37,425 nt of DNA. It comes from Spirochaeta sp. Lineage in GTDB: Bacteria > Myxococcota_A > UBA9160 > UBA4427. Of the stretch, positions 15,341 through 24,176 are shown piece by piece (within the stretch, counting starts at the first letter, position 1; the number at the start of each line of letters is the position of its first letter). Made by a program: the position numbers and the translations under genes. The notes below the pieces were generated by a model. It did no database searches. It was not told where the DNA came from and saw nothing but the letters and a program-made list of their open reading frames with translations. The stretch is from contig NZGT01000134.1 in the NCBI GenBank assembly GCA_002691025.1, forward strand, positions 9,426 through 46,850, read 5' to 3'.

Positions 15341-16611
15341 AGCCCAGAGCGGTTCACCTGGCCGATCTGGACCTGCTCCTCCGTTTGTGTGAAGACGTTC
15401 GGCCGGGGGCCTGGAGTCGGACCCAACTGAGCGACGAGATGGCGAGGAAGGATGCCCGGATCCTGTGCGTGGACGCCGCCGGGACCGGGGAGAGTCGGGT
15501 TCTGGGCCTCCTGCTGGCTCGCTCCGTGGCCGGAGAACTCGAGATTCTCGACGTGGCGGTGGCCGAGGACGTTCGTCGGCGAGGCATCGGGCGAAGTTTG
15601 CTGACTTCGCTCCTGGCTCGAGCGCAAGAAGAGGGGGTCACGCGTGTGCTTCTCGAGGTCAGGGCTTCCAATCGAGCCGCTCAAAGTCTCTACGCCGATC
15701 ACGGATTCGTGGTCGAGGGGCGCCGAGCGCGCTATTACCCTGATGGCGAAGATGCTTTCCTCATGACACAGCACACCCCCAACCGGACCGTTCGTCCCGC
15801 GCCTGTTCGCGCCGAGGCCGAGGTGCTTGAGAATATCGCCGAGGGGGGCGGCAACTATCGACTTTCCCTGGCCATTCCGAATTGGCCCGGCGCGGATCCG
15901 GGCCAGTTCCTGATGCTTTCGGCGGGGGCCTGGACCGACGTCGCTCGCACCGACCCCCTGTTGCCCCGTCCCATGGCTGTCTTCAGGCAGAGCCCGCTGG
16001 GCCCGGACTCGGCGCGGGTCGAGACGCTCTACAAAGCGGTGGGGCGTGGGTCTGGCTTGCTCGCTCAGGCCCAGGTCGGGCAGCGGATTCGGGTGGTGGG
16101 TCCTTTGGGGGGGCGGTTTCCTCTCCCGCAGCCCGAAGAGCGAGCTCTCCTGGTGGGCGGTGGAACAGGCACGGCGTCGCTTTATGAACTCGCAGCCCAG
16201 GCGGCCCGGACCGGCGAGGTGGATGTGGTACTCGGGGCTCGGTCCGAACAAGACCTCATGGGTGTCTCCTTGTTCAGGGATCTGGGCGTGCGCGTGCACA
16301 CGACGACAGAAGACGGGAGTCATGGCCTACGGGGCCGTGTCACCGACCTGATTCCACAATTGACGGCTGAGAATCCGCAATCGTTTTCCCTTTATGCGTG
16401 TGGCCCGACGCCGATGATGCACGCCTGTGCGCGGTTGGCCGAGGAGTTGGGGGTCCCGCGCTGCTGGGTTTCGCTGGAGAACACCATGGCGTGCGGCTTT
16501 GGGGTCTGCCTCGGGTGCGCGGTTCCTCTCTCCGAGGGGGGATTTTCACTTCTATGTCGCGTGGGGCCCGTCTATTCGGCCAGTGAAATCAGCTGGGAGG
16601 GTCTGCCGTGA
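15337..16611 (+). CDS. RimI-type N-acetyltransferase fused to dihydroorotate dehydrogenase subunit PyrK
   Basis: One uninterrupted 424-residue frame joins two enzymes. Residues 1 to about 148 are a GNAT acetyltransferase of RimI type, with the acetyl-CoA loop RRRGIGRSLL and the C-terminal NRAAQSLYADHGFVVEGRR...YYPDGEDAFLM. RimI acetylates ribosomal protein S18 in E. coli. Residues about 158-424 are PyrK, the FAD/[2Fe-2S] electron-transfer subunit of class 1B dihydroorotate dehydrogenase: LLPRPMAVFR (flavin), GPLGGRF, LVGGGTGTASLYELA (NAD), and the cluster ligands Cys386, Cys391, Cys394 and Cys407. There is no stop between the parts. An internal ATG at 15763 could also start PyrK alone, though its ribosome site is weak. 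pyrD follows with a GTGA overlap. A fusion of these two enzymes is unusual. Confidence 0.9.
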   Translation: MKPRAVHLADLDLLLRLCEDVRPGAWSRTQLSDEMARKDARILCVDAAGTGESRVLGLLLARSVAGELEILDVAVAEDVRRRGIGRSLLTSLLARAQEEGVTRVLLEVRASNRAAQSLYADHGFVVEGRRARYYPDGEDAFLMTQHTPNRTVRPAPVRAEAEVLENIAEGGGNYRLSLAIPNWPGADPGQFLMLSAGAWTDVARTDPLLPRPMAVFRQSPLGPDSARVETLYKAVGRGSGLLAQAQVGQRIRVVGPLGGRFPLPQPEERALLVGGGTGTASLYELAAQAARTGEVDVVLGARSEQDLMGVSLFRDLGVRVHTTTEDGSHGLRGRVTDLIPQLTAENPQSFSLYACGPTPMMHACARLAEELGVPRCWVSLENTMACGFGVCLGCAVPLSEGGFSLLCRVGPVYSASEISWEGLP

Positions 16612-17540
16612 GCGGGAAAGTCGACACGCGGGTCCGCCTGGCGGGGATCGATTTGAAGAATCCCGTTCTGACCGCTTCGGGGACTTTCGGCTACGGGACG
16701 GAATTCCAGGACTTCATGGATCTGACGCAGATTGGTGGCTTCGTGGGCAAGAGTCTCACTCGCGCACCCCGGTGGGGAAATCCACCCCCTCGCATCGCCG
16801 AAACCCCCTCGGGGATGCTGAACGCGATCAGTATCGAAAATATCGGGGTGGAAGCCTTCCTCAAAGAGCGGTTGCCCGCACTTCCAGAGGATGTCGTGGT
16901 GATTGCCAGCTGCTTTGGGACGGACCCCGAAGACTATGCGGATCTGGCGGCGGAACTCTCCGAGTCTCCGCGCATCGCTGGAATCGAGATCAATGCTTCC
17001 TGCCCCCATGTCAAGAGTGGTGGGATCGAGTTCGGGCAGGACCCGAATCTTCTGGGCGCTCTGGTCCGCCGGGTCCGGGAGGCGAGCTCCAAGCCGTTTC
17101 TGGTGAAACTCTCGCCCAATGTTTCCCGAATCGGCGATATGGCCAAGGTCTGCGAGGATTCGGGGGCCGATGGAATCAGTCTGATCAACACGGTGCAGGC
17201 CATGGATGTGGATGTTCAGACGCGACGGCCGGTTCTGTCGAATATCCTGGGGGGCCTTTCGGGTCCAGCCATTCGTCCGATCGCACTGCGTATGGTCTGG
17301 CAGGCCTCTCAGGCGGTGAATATCCCCATTTGTGGCTCCGGCGGGATCCTGACTGCCGAGGATGCCGTGAAATTCATGCTCTGTGGGGCCACCGCCGTAC
17401 AGGTCGGGACCGCGAACTACACCAACCCCATGGCGGCCGCTGAAATTGCGGTGGGGATTGCGGACTATGCGGCGGAACACGGCTTCCCCCGGGTCGCCGA
17501 CCTGGTTGGGGCTCTGGATCTCTCTTCGCGCAGTGCCTGA
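16608..17540 (+). CDS. pyrD: Dihydroorotate dehydrogenase catalytic subunit (class 1B)
   Basis: This 310-residue FMN enzyme oxidises dihydroorotate to orotate in pyrimidine synthesis and passes electrons through PyrK to NAD. The class 1B signature is clear: LKNPVLTASGTFGYG, GGFVGKSLT, NAISIENIGVEAFL, and Cys132 as catalytic base in INASCPHVKSGG. Further signatures are VKLSPNV, SLINTVQAMDVD, GLSGPAIRPIALRMVWQ and the phosphate-binding PICGSGGILTAEDAVKFMLCGATAVQVG. It starts at GTG 16608, overlapping the PyrK stop, so the two subunits are made together. Other pyrimidine genes are not in the window. Confidence 0.96.
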   Translation: MSGKVDTRVRLAGIDLKNPVLTASGTFGYGTEFQDFMDLTQIGGFVGKSLTRAPRWGNPPPRIAETPSGMLNAISIENIGVEAFLKERLPALPEDVVVIASCFGTDPEDYADLAAELSESPRIAGIEINASCPHVKSGGIEFGQDPNLLGALVRRVREASSKPFLVKLSPNVSRIGDMAKVCEDSGADGISLINTVQAMDVDVQTRRPVLSNILGGLSGPAIRPIALRMVWQASQAVNIPICGSGGILTAEDAVKFMLCGATAVQVGTANYTNPMAAAEIAVGIADYAAEHGFPRVADLVGALDLSSRSA

Positions 17541-17835
17541 TCTTGCGAACGAGCCGCAATTCATTTAAGTTACGCGGGCTTACATGACGAGTTCCGGTTC
17601 TTGGAAACGCGTCATGTGGCTTCTCCAACAGGTTCGTAGTTCCTTAATTAATCGCTTGATCGGCTTGTTTTCGACCGCGTGCAGAGCATCGTTGCGCGGG
17701 AAGAGCGGCAGGATGCATGCATGATCGAGCAGAGGGATCGAAAGTGAATTCAGTCTGTGGGTGATGCCATTTCGTAGGCGCAAGACGAGTCGGTAAATTG
17801 CTTTTCGGGTAGTCGGGATAGGACCGAGCCAGTGT

Positions 17836-17849
17836 GATTCGGACGAATC
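17836..17849. promoter_or_regulatory. Operator-like palindrome in the rimP leader
   Basis: GATTCG and CGAATC form a perfect inverted repeat with a two-base centre, 14 bases in all. It could be a regulator site or, as RNA, a five-pair hairpin with a GGAC loop. No matching regulator is visible in the window. Confidence 0.3.
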
Positions 17850-17869
17850 GCAGGGTGTGATCCGGAAAA

Positions 17870-17895
17870 GTGGACGCAGGTCCGCTTTTTTTTTT
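17870..17895 (+). terminator. Terminator-like hairpin with T10 before rimP
   Basis: Bases 17870-17875 (GTGGAC) pair with 17880-17885 (GTCCGC, one G-U pair) around a GCAG loop, followed directly by ten T (17886-17895). This has the shape of an intrinsic terminator. It lies about 55 bases before the rimP start and 330 bases after pyrD, so it either ends the pyrD transcript or attenuates the rimP-nusA operon. The stem is short, so strength is uncertain. Confidence 0.6.
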
Positions 17896-17949
17896 CGCGA
17901 AATACGGAAATGAAGCGGGGAAAAGATTCGAAAAGTGGTTGCCGGAAAG

Positions 17950-18474
17950 ATGGAGAGGGAAAAAGTCGAGGCGATGTACGACCGGATTCCTGAAGACTTG
18001 AAGAGTTGCATCGAGCCGGTTGTGGATGAACATGGCTACGAATTGATGAATGTGGAGTCCGTGAAGGACAGAGGCAGCACAGTGCTGAGAGTGACCGTGG
18101 ATACAGTCAGTGGAGATGGAAGGGTTCCGGTGGATGCCATCGCCTCTTTGTCTCGCGAACTGGGAACGGGACTGGACGCAGAGGACATTGTTTCGGGCGC
18201 ATATCGTCTTGAAGTCTCATCACCGGGATTGGATCGGATGCTGGCAAGGCAGAAAGACTTCAAAGCGGCTGTGGGAAGCCAGGTCAAACTCAAGACCCTT
18301 CGGCCCTTGGATGGGCGGCGGAAATTCAGAGGTGAATTGGTGGAGTTCAACGAACAAGAGGCGGTTCTGACTGTCGACGGCGAAAGACTGACTGTGCCCT
18401 TTGTCGAGATCGAGAAGGCAAATTCGGTGTACAGCTTCAGTTCGGCTGATTTCCGCGGTGAGGAACAGGCCTGA
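17950..18474 (+). CDS. rimP: Ribosome maturation factor RimP
   Basis: This protein of about 174 residues assists 30S subunit maturation. It shows the RimP order: an N-terminal ferredoxin-like domain (PEDLKSCIEPVVDEHGYELMN, STVLRVTVDTVSGDGRVPVD, SRELGTGLDAEDIVSGAYRLE) with the hallmark VSSPGLDRMLARQKDF, then a C-terminal SH3-like barrel (LRPLDGRRKFRGELVEF, VEIEKANSVYSF). The start is uncertain: ATG 17950, ATG 17974 or GTG 17935 are all in frame; 17950 is given here, and 17974 would match the usual family length. It heads the rimP-nusA-infB-DUF503-rbfA-truB block. Confidence 0.92.
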   Translation: MEREKVEAMYDRIPEDLKSCIEPVVDEHGYELMNVESVKDRGSTVLRVTVDTVSGDGRVPVDAIASLSRELGTGLDAEDIVSGAYRLEVSSPGLDRMLARQKDFKAAVGSQVKLKTLRPLDGRRKFRGELVEFNEQEAVLTVDGERLTVPFVEIEKANSVYSFSSADFRGEEQA

Positions 18475-18544
18475 CCTTGTTCGGTACAGAGGGATCGTCT
18501 ACCCGGTTGAGGGCCGGGACACACTGGATGGAGTGGAGCGCAGC

Positions 18545-19927
18545 ATGCTCATAGCGAATCTAAAAAGAGAAATAGATCAGATTGCCAAGGACAAGGGCAT
18601 CGATTCGAACGAGATAATCGGGGCTCTGGAAGAGGCGATGATCCAGGCCGCTCGGAAGAAGCATGGCCAGGACAAGGAAATCGAGGCTCGCTACAACACT
18701 GAGTTGAGCGAGATCGAGTTGTTTGAGTTCAAGGAAGTGGTGGAGACGGTGAGCGATGCCTCGAGTCAGGTTTCGCTTCAGTCCGCGCGTCAGGACTATG
18801 ACCCCGAAGCCGAGGTCGGGGACGAAATCGGTGTCAAGATGGACACATCCGACTTCGGACGCATTCTTGCCCAGACGGCCAAGCAGGTCATCATCCAACG
18901 AATTCGGGATGCGGAGAGGGATCAGACCTTCGACGAGTATCAGGATCGCAACGGCGAAGTGGTCAACGGAATCGTTCGTCGCTTTGAAAAGGGTTCCTTG
19001 ATTGTCGACCTGGGTCGAGCCGAAGCCATCCTGCCTCCCAAGGAGCAGGTTCCGAGAGAGGGCTATCGACCGGGCGATCGGATTCGGGCCTACGTGAAGG
19101 AAGTCAACCGCTTGAGCAAGGGTCCGCAGATCCTTCTGTCTCGGAATTGCGTTGAACTTCTCACGAAGCTCTTCGAGCAGGAAGTTCCGGAGATGTACGA
19201 GAAGATCGTCTCCATTGAATCGGCCGCACGCGAGCCGGGCGGTCGCTCCAAGATCGCCGTGTCGTCTCGTGACGGAGATGTCGATCCGGTGGGAGCTTGC
19301 GTGGGCATGAAGGGGAGCCGAGTGCAGTCGGTGGTGCAGGAACTCCGAGGGGAGCGCATTGACATCGTCCCCTGGCACCCGGACCCGGCTCGTTATGTGT
19401 GTAGTGCGTTGTCACCGGCGCAGGTTTCGAAAGTCATCATTGACGAAGAAGCCAAGTCCATGGACGTCATCGTGCCTGACGACCAGCTTTCGCTGGCCAT
19501 TGGCCGACGAGGTCAGAATGTCCGGTTGGCGGTGCAGCTCACGAAGTGGAGCATCGACATCAAGAGCGAATCCAAGATGAAGGAGATTGCGGATTGGCTC
19601 TCTCGTGCCGTGTCCGAGGTGGAAGGTTGCGGGGATCCCGAGGCCGAGCTCCTCTTGCAGCAGGGTGTCACGAGCCTGGAAGATCTGGCGGCTTGTGCGT
19701 CCGACCTGCTCACGGCTCTGCCCGGAATCGATGATGACGGTGCGGCTCGAATCAAGGCGCGGGCCACGGAACTGATCGTCGAAAAGGAAGCCGAGGAAGA
19801 GCGGGCTCGAGTGGAGGCCGAATCGAAGTTGGCCGCCGAGGGGCAGGAGCCCGTGGTTGAAAACATGACTGAAACGACCGAGGTGGCGGAGACGTCCACT
19901 GAGGCAGGATCGCAGGAATCGTCCTAG
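18545..19927 (+). CDS. nusA: Transcription termination/antitermination factor NusA
   Basis: This 460-residue RNA-polymerase-associated factor controls pausing, termination and antitermination. In order: an N-terminal polymerase-binding domain (MLIANLKREIDQIAKDKGID), an S1 domain (VVNGIVRRFEKGSLIVDLG to KGPQILLSR), and KH1 and KH2 domains (DPVGACVGMKGSRVQSV with HPDPARYVCSAL, then LSLAIGRRGQNVRLAVQLT). After these comes one helix-hairpin-helix-like acidic repeat (about 395-430) and a Glu-rich tail. The ATG at 18545 starts the conserved N-domain; an upstream frame extension to 18401 overlaps rimP and is non-homologous. NusA often regulates its own operon, which fits the terminator-like element at 17870-17895. 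Confidence 0.96.
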   Translation: MLIANLKREIDQIAKDKGIDSNEIIGALEEAMIQAARKKHGQDKEIEARYNTELSEIELFEFKEVVETVSDASSQVSLQSARQDYDPEAEVGDEIGVKMDTSDFGRILAQTAKQVIIQRIRDAERDQTFDEYQDRNGEVVNGIVRRFEKGSLIVDLGRAEAILPPKEQVPREGYRPGDRIRAYVKEVNRLSKGPQILLSRNCVELLTKLFEQEVPEMYEKIVSIESAAREPGGRSKIAVSSRDGDVDPVGACVGMKGSRVQSVVQELRGERIDIVPWHPDPARYVCSALSPAQVSKVIIDEEAKSMDVIVPDDQLSLAIGRRGQNVRLAVQLTKWSIDIKSESKMKEIADWLSRAVSEVEGCGDPEAELLLQQGVTSLEDLAACASDLLTALPGIDDDGAARIKARATELIVEKEAEEERARVEAESKLAAEGQEPVVENMTETTEVAETSTEAGSQESS

Positions 19928-19943
19928 AGACGCTTGGAGCCAC

Positions 19944-22463
19944 ATGGCCAAATTGAGGGCATACAAGCTCGCTGAAGAGCTGGGAATCGACCGACACGAA
20001 TTCGTTTCAAGAGCGGCGGAAGCGGGCGTGGAGGTCAGGAGCGCCATGTCGGGTCTCGATGAATCCGAAGTGGAGACCCTGCGTGAAAAGCTGGGGCAAC
20101 CGACGCGCGCGAAGCGGCAGATGGTTGAAAGTCGGGTCGAGGGGAGTGGGGGCGCTACGGTTCTTCGCCGCCGGAAGAAGGCCAAGGCGGAGCCTGTCCC
20201 TGAGCCCGTGGTGGAAGAGGCGCCGGCCGAAGAGGCGGATCCCGTACCGGCCGAAGAGGTCGCCCTCGAGTCGCCCGAGATAGAAGATGCCATCGCGGCG
20301 GCTGAGGAAGCCGCTGCCGATGAGGCCGCTGAGTCCGAAGCAGCGCCGGAAGAGTCTCCTGAGGCTGAGGTCGCGACTCCCCAAGTACAAGCAGAGGGCC
20401 AAGCGGGCGAGGGCGCGGCGGCGACCGCGTCGACGCGTTCGGAACCGGCGACCCCGGCGACCCCGGCGAGTCAAGACGACCGGAAGGGTCGCAAACGCAA
20501 GCGCGTTCGCGAGATCGTGAATCTCCAGGAACAGGAAAAATTTGCCAGACAGATCACGTCGCGGGGGCAGACCCCGAGGCGTTCCGCAGACGCACAGTCG
20601 CGTCCCGCGGTGAGCCCCCGTCGGAAGAGGCGGGACAAGCTGTCTCCGCGTCCCGCGGCGGCGGCGGCAGCGGAGCAGACCAAGGCCATCAAGGTCGCGG
20701 GTGAAGTCACGGTTGGCGAATTGGCCAAGTTGATCGGAGTCAAGGCCCCGGTGGTCCAGGGTAAACTGATGGCCTTGGGCATCATGGTTTCCATCAATCA
20801 AAGGGTGGACATCGAGACCTGCCGCAAGCTCGCTCAGGAATACGACATCGAAGTGCAGGATGTGGGCTTCAAGGAAGAGGAGTTCCTGGATATTTCACCG
20901 TTGCCTGTTTCCGGCGACGAGGGAGCCGAGGGGGATTCGGCCTCGGTTGTCCAGCGTGCGCCGGTGATCACGGTGATGGGGCATGTGGATCACGGCAAGA
21001 CCTCACTTCTGGATGCCATCCGTGATACGCGGTTGAAGGTGGTGGATCAGGAAGCCGGCGGCATCACTCAGCACATCGGTGCCTACCAGGTGAAGTCGCG
21101 CGATCGGACGCTGAGCTTCATTGACACTCCCGGCCATGCGGCTTTTACAGCCATGCGGGCTCGAGGTGCGGCGGTGACGGACATCGTGGTCCTGGTGGTG
21201 GCGGCCAATGACGGCGTCATGCCACAGACCATTGAGGCCATCGAGCACGCCCAGGCGGCCGGCTGTCCCATCGTGGTGGCGATCAACAAGATCGACCTCC
21301 CGGAAGCGGATTCTGAAAAGGCCAAGCAGAGATTGACGGAGCATAATCTCGTGCCCGAGGACTTCGGCGGGGATGTGATCTGTGTGGATGTCTCGGCCAA
21401 GACCGGGGAAGGAATTCCGAATCTGCTCGAGATGCTGGCTCTTCAGACCGAGTTGCTTGAACTGAAGGCCGACCCCACTCGCCGGGCCAGTGGCTTCGTG
21501 CTGGAGGCGAATCTGGACAAGGGGCGAGGCCCCATGGCGACGCTTCTGGTGCTGGACGGAACCTTGAAGAAGGGGGACGTGCTGGTGGCGGGCTCCCAGT
21601 CGGGTCGGACTCGCGTGATGGAAGACGATCAAGGTCAGCGCTTGACTGAAGCCGGTCCTTCTGCCCCTGTGCAGGTGCAAGGTCTCTCTGGCGTGCCCGC
21701 GGCGGGGCAGGAATTCCATGTGGTCGAGAGTGACCGTATTGCCAAGCAGATTACGTCTCATCGCGAGGAACGCGAGCGAGGTGAAGTGGTAGCGGCGCCG
21801 GCACGGTTGACCCTGGAAGAGTTCTTCGCCCGAGCGGACGGTACGATGACCAAGGAATTGCCCCTGGTTCTCAAGGCCGACGTTCAGGGAACCAGCGAAG
21901 CGGTTCGTGATTCGCTCGAGAAACTGTCGACGGATGAGGTCAAGGTCAAGGTGCTTTCGGCCGGTGTCGGTGCGATCACGGAGAGTGACGTCATGTTGGC
22001 TTCGGCCAGTGAGGCCATCGTGATCGGCTTTCACGTGAGGCCCTATCCCGAGGCTCGCGCTGCGGCGGACCGCCAAGGTGTGGATGTGCGTAGCTACACC
22101 ATCATCATGGATCTGATCGATGAGGTGAAGGGGGCCATGTCGGGTCTCTTGCCGCCGCTTCGACGTGAAACCATGCTGGGTCGGGCTGAGGTCAAGCAGA
22201 TCTTCACGATCCCGCGAATGGGAACCATCGCCGGTTCCATGGTGGTTGAAGGAAAGGTGCAGAGGAACGCGCATTGTCGCCTGGTTCGAGACGGAGTTCA
22301 GGTCTACGAAGGCGAGGTCGAGTCTCTGCGACGCTTCAAGGATGACGTTCGCGAGGTTTCCAACGGCAGTGAGTGCGGCATCGGGATTTCAAACTTCAAT
22401 GATGTGAAGCCCGGTGACGAGATCGAAGTCTTTGAGGTCGAAGAGGTTCCGGCGACCATCTAG
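19944..22463 (+). CDS. infB: Translation initiation factor IF-2
   Basis: This 839-residue GTPase brings initiator tRNA to the 30S subunit. An IF2-N domain at residues 1-52 ([15 protein letters not shown]) is followed by a long Ala/Glu- then Arg/Lys-rich linker and a second IF2-N domain at about 250-310. The G domain has GHVDHGKT (about 346-353), [17 protein letters not shown] and SAKTGEG. Domains II to IV include [28 protein letters not shown] and [15 protein letters not shown], ending [22 protein letters not shown]. It begins only 16 bases after nusA. The ylxR gene often found between nusA and infB is absent. Confidence 0.97.
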   Translation: MAKLRAYKLAEELGIDRHEFVSRAAEAGVEVRSAMSGLDESEVETLREKLGQPTRAKRQMVESRVEGSGGATVLRRRKKAKAEPVPEPVVEEAPAEEADPVPAEEVALESPEIEDAIAAAEEAAADEAAESEAAPEESPEAEVATPQVQAEGQAGEGAAATASTRSEPATPATPASQDDRKGRKRKRVREIVNLQEQEKFARQITSRGQTPRRSADAQSRPAVSPRRKRRDKLSPRPAAAAAAEQTKAIKVAGEVTVGELAKLIGVKAPVVQGKLMALGIMVSINQRVDIETCRKLAQEYDIEVQDVGFKEEEFLDISPLPVSGDEGAEGDSASVVQRAPVITVMGHVDHGKTSLLDAIRDTRLKVVDQEAGGITQHIGAYQVKSRDRTLSFIDTPGHAAFTAMRARGAAVTDIVVLVVAANDGVMPQTIEAIEHAQAAGCPIVVAINKIDLPEADSEKAKQRLTEHNLVPEDFGGDVICVDVSAKTGEGIPNLLEMLALQTELLELKADPTRRASGFVLEANLDKGRGPMATLLVLDGTLKKGDVLVAGSQSGRTRVMEDDQGQRLTEAGPSAPVQVQGLSGVPAAGQEFHVVESDRIAKQITSHREERERGEVVAAPARLTLEEFFARADGTMTKELPLVLKADVQGTSEAVRDSLEKLSTDEVKVKVLSAGVGAITESDVMLASASEAIVIGFHVRPYPEARAAADRQGVDVRSYTIIMDLIDEVKGAMSGLLPPLRRETMLGRAEVKQIFTIPRMGTIAGSMVVEGKVQRNAHCRLVRDGVQVYEGEVESLRRFKDDVREVSNGSECGIGISNFNDVKPGDEIEVFEVEEVPATI

Positions 22464-22485
22464 AGACAGGGACGGAGGACAGCCC

Positions 22486-22854
22486 ATGAGAGTCGGGGCG
22501 GCCTTGTTGGAGATCCGAGTGCATGGGTCCCACTCACTGAAGGAAAAGCGGGGAGTCGTTCGATCCATTGTTCAAAGGCTCAGGAACCGGCACAACGTTT
22601 CCGTGGCCGAAGTGGGTGGACAGGGAACCTGGCAAAGAGCCGTGATTGGATTGTCCGCCGTGGGTCAGGACGTTCCCATGGTTCAAGGTCGCTTGCAGGC
22701 GGCCCTGAGCTTTGTGGAGTCCCTGAATCTGGCAGAAGTGATGGCCTCGGATATTGAAATGTTGGATACCCCTTGTGTGATCGAGGATGAGGAGGACGGG
22801 GAAGTGGAAGCACTTCCCTGGGAGGAGGAGCTTGATCGTGTCGATCCGAAGTGA
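22486..22854 (+). CDS. DUF503 (YlxP-like) protein
   Basis: This is a 122-residue protein of the DUF503/YlxP family, commonly encoded between infB and rbfA. The family start MRVGAALLEIRVHGSHSLKEKR is evident, with RNRHNVSVAEV and RAVIGLSAVG following. The C-terminus is an acidic tail (IEDEEDGEVEALPWEEE) longer than typical. The role is unresolved; ribosome assembly or RNA binding is suspected from context. The ATG at 22486 has GGAGGACAG upstream. Its end overlaps the rbfA start by 17 bases. Confidence 0.9.
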   Translation: MRVGAALLEIRVHGSHSLKEKRGVVRSIVQRLRNRHNVSVAEVGGQGTWQRAVIGLSAVGQDVPMVQGRLQAALSFVESLNLAEVMASDIEMLDTPCVIEDEEDGEVEALPWEEELDRVDPK

Positions 22855-23254
22855 GCGGATCGCGGAGCAGATCCGGGCCGAGTTGGACCAACTCCTTCGT
22901 CAGGAAACAAGTGACCCGAGAGTGGGTTTGCTGACGTTGACACGAGTCAAACTCAGTGCAGATATGGGGACAGCCACCATCTTCTGGAGTCCGCTGGCCG
23001 CTGATCCGGAAACCGACGTGAAAGATATTTCAGACGGACTGACCTCGGCGACGGGTTTCTTACGGGGGCGATTGGCTCGTCGGCTCTCCTTGAGAAGGAT
23101 GCCGACGTTGTCGTTCCGGTACGATCCGTCTTTGAGGGAGGGGTCGGAGACGTTGGCTCTCTTGCGGGGACTGCCGGAAGTGCAGTCGGAGTCGCAAGAG
23201 GAGCGGGCGGACGATGAGGTAGGCACCGGGGAGGGAGAACATGGGGAAGAATAA
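22838..23254 (+). CDS. rbfA: 30S ribosome-binding factor RbfA
   Basis: This 138-residue cold-adaptation and 30S maturation factor has a KH-like fold. Evidence: SERIAEQIRAELDQLLRQETSDPRVGLLTLTRVKLSADMGTA-type start, the alternating ATIFWSPLA strand, and RLARRLSLRRMPTLSFRYDPSLREGS, all RbfA signatures. The GTG at 22838 is chosen because GGAGGAGGAG lies seven bases upstream, inside the end of the DUF503 gene, giving translational coupling. Its acidic tail overlaps the truB start by 14 bases. Confidence 0.93.
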   Translation: MSIRSERIAEQIRAELDQLLRQETSDPRVGLLTLTRVKLSADMGTATIFWSPLAADPETDVKDISDGLTSATGFLRGRLARRLSLRRMPTLSFRYDPSLREGSETLALLRGLPEVQSESQEERADDEVGTGEGEHGEE

Positions 23255-24176
23255 CTACAGAAGAAGAAGAGCACCCAAAGACAAACCCGGTCCGGCTGGA
23301 TTCCTGGTGGTGGACAAGCCCGGTGGCATGACTTCCCACGACGTCGTGGAAGCGGCGCGGGGATGGCTCGGTATTCGACGGATCGGCCACCTGGGAACAT
23401 TGGATCCCCAGGCGACGGGTGTGCTTCCCCTGGCGATTCGCGGTGCGACGAAATTGGTCCCCTTCCTGCAGACCGCGGAGAAGAGCTATGTGGGCACCGC
23501 GACCCTGGGCATGACCACCGACACCCTCGACGGAGAAGGGGAGGTGACCAGTCGCCACGAAGGGGCCCTGCCCGAAGAAGCGGATGTCGTGAAGGCGCTG
23601 GAGGGCTTCAAAGGCCATATCGAGCAGATTCCGCCCATGTACAGCGCGGTGAAGAGGGACGGTGTGCCGCTCCATCGTCTGGCACGCCAAGGCGAAGAGG
23701 TGGAGCGTGAGCCGAAGTCGGTTTTCATCCGGCGAATCGAAATCATGCGTTTTGAATCGCCCGAGGTCGAGATCGATGTGCAGTGCGGGGCGGGAACCTA
23801 CGTCCGGACCCTGGCTCATGATCTGGGGCAGGTCCTGGGCTGCGGGGCGTACCTGTCGGCCCTGCGTCGAATGGGGAGTGCGCCTTTCGGGATCCAGGAT
23901 GCCCATACCCCGGAGGTCTTTGAGGAGGCCGCTCGGGAAGGGCGGATCAGTGAATTGTTGGTTCCGCCGGAACGGGCTCTGGGTCTGGCCACCCTTGAAC
24001 TGGCTCAGCCCGCCATCACGCGAATCGAGAACGGAGGCGACATTTCCCCCGGGACACTCGAGAGAGAGAAGCCGGGCACCCAGGTTTCCGCTCTGGATCA
24101 GACCGGGCGCATGGTCGCCGTTCTGGAGCTTCGGGCGGACCGCCGACTCTGGCCCCTGCGGGTTCTGCCGGCATGA
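23241..24176 (+). CDS. truB: tRNA pseudouridine(55) synthase TruB
   Basis: This 311-residue enzyme isomerises U55 of the tRNA T-loop. After a basic N-terminal extension (NNYRRRRAPKDKPG) come the TruB signatures: GFLVVDKPGGMTSHDVV, the catalytic Asp55 in GHLGTLDPQATGVLPLAIR, EKSYVGTATLG, IEQIPPMYSAVKRDGVPLHRLARQG and CGAGTYVRTLAHDLG. A PUA-like C-terminus follows. It overlaps rbfA by 14 bases and closes the operon before the rpsO leader. Confidence 0.96.
   Translation: MGKNNYRRRRAPKDKPGPAGFLVVDKPGGMTSHDVVEAARGWLGIRRIGHLGTLDPQATGVLPLAIRGATKLVPFLQTAEKSYVGTATLGMTTDTLDGEGEVTSRHEGALPEEADVVKALEGFKGHIEQIPPMYSAVKRDGVPLHRLARQGEEVEREPKSVFIRRIEIMRFESPEVEIDVQCGAGTYVRTLAHDLGQVLGCGAYLSALRRMGSAPFGIQDAHTPEVFEEAAREGRISELLVPPERALGLATLELAQPAITRIENGGDISPGTLEREKPGTQVSALDQTGRMVAVLELRADRRLWPLRVLPA

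Larger units (their letters stand above)
17541..17949. other. Leader region upstream of rimP
   Basis: This 409-base gap between pyrD and rimP is less GC-rich than its surroundings. It contains the self-complementary ATGCATGCAT at 17713-17722, the inverted repeat GATTCG-GA-CGAATC at 17836-17849, and a terminator-like hairpin with ten T at 17870-17895. A 46-codon frame at 17584-17724 lacks a ribosome site and is not called. A long minus-strand frame (17580-18011) is rejected as a shadow. No tRNA (such as the metY found before the E. coli rimP operon) is seen. Confidence 0.6.

Noticed and set aside
15238-16323. 361-codon minus-strand frame across the RimI-PyrK fusion
   Set aside because: Antisense of a gene with strong motifs on the plus strand.
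17584-17724. 46-codon plus-strand frame after pyrD
   Set aside because: No ribosome site and no family resemblance; could be chance.
17541-17870. Possible tRNA before rimP, as in E. coli
   Set aside because: No acceptor stem/T-loop combination could be found; one GTTCG stretch is not followed by a matching stem.
17580-18011. 143-codon minus-strand frame in the rimP leader
   Set aside because: Arg/Ser/Leu-rich with unusual codon use, no ribosome site, and overlaps the rimP start; the leader structures explain the region better.
21003-22274. 423-codon minus-strand frame inside infB
   Set aside because: His/Arg/Gln-rich composition typical of antisense translation of a conserved gene.
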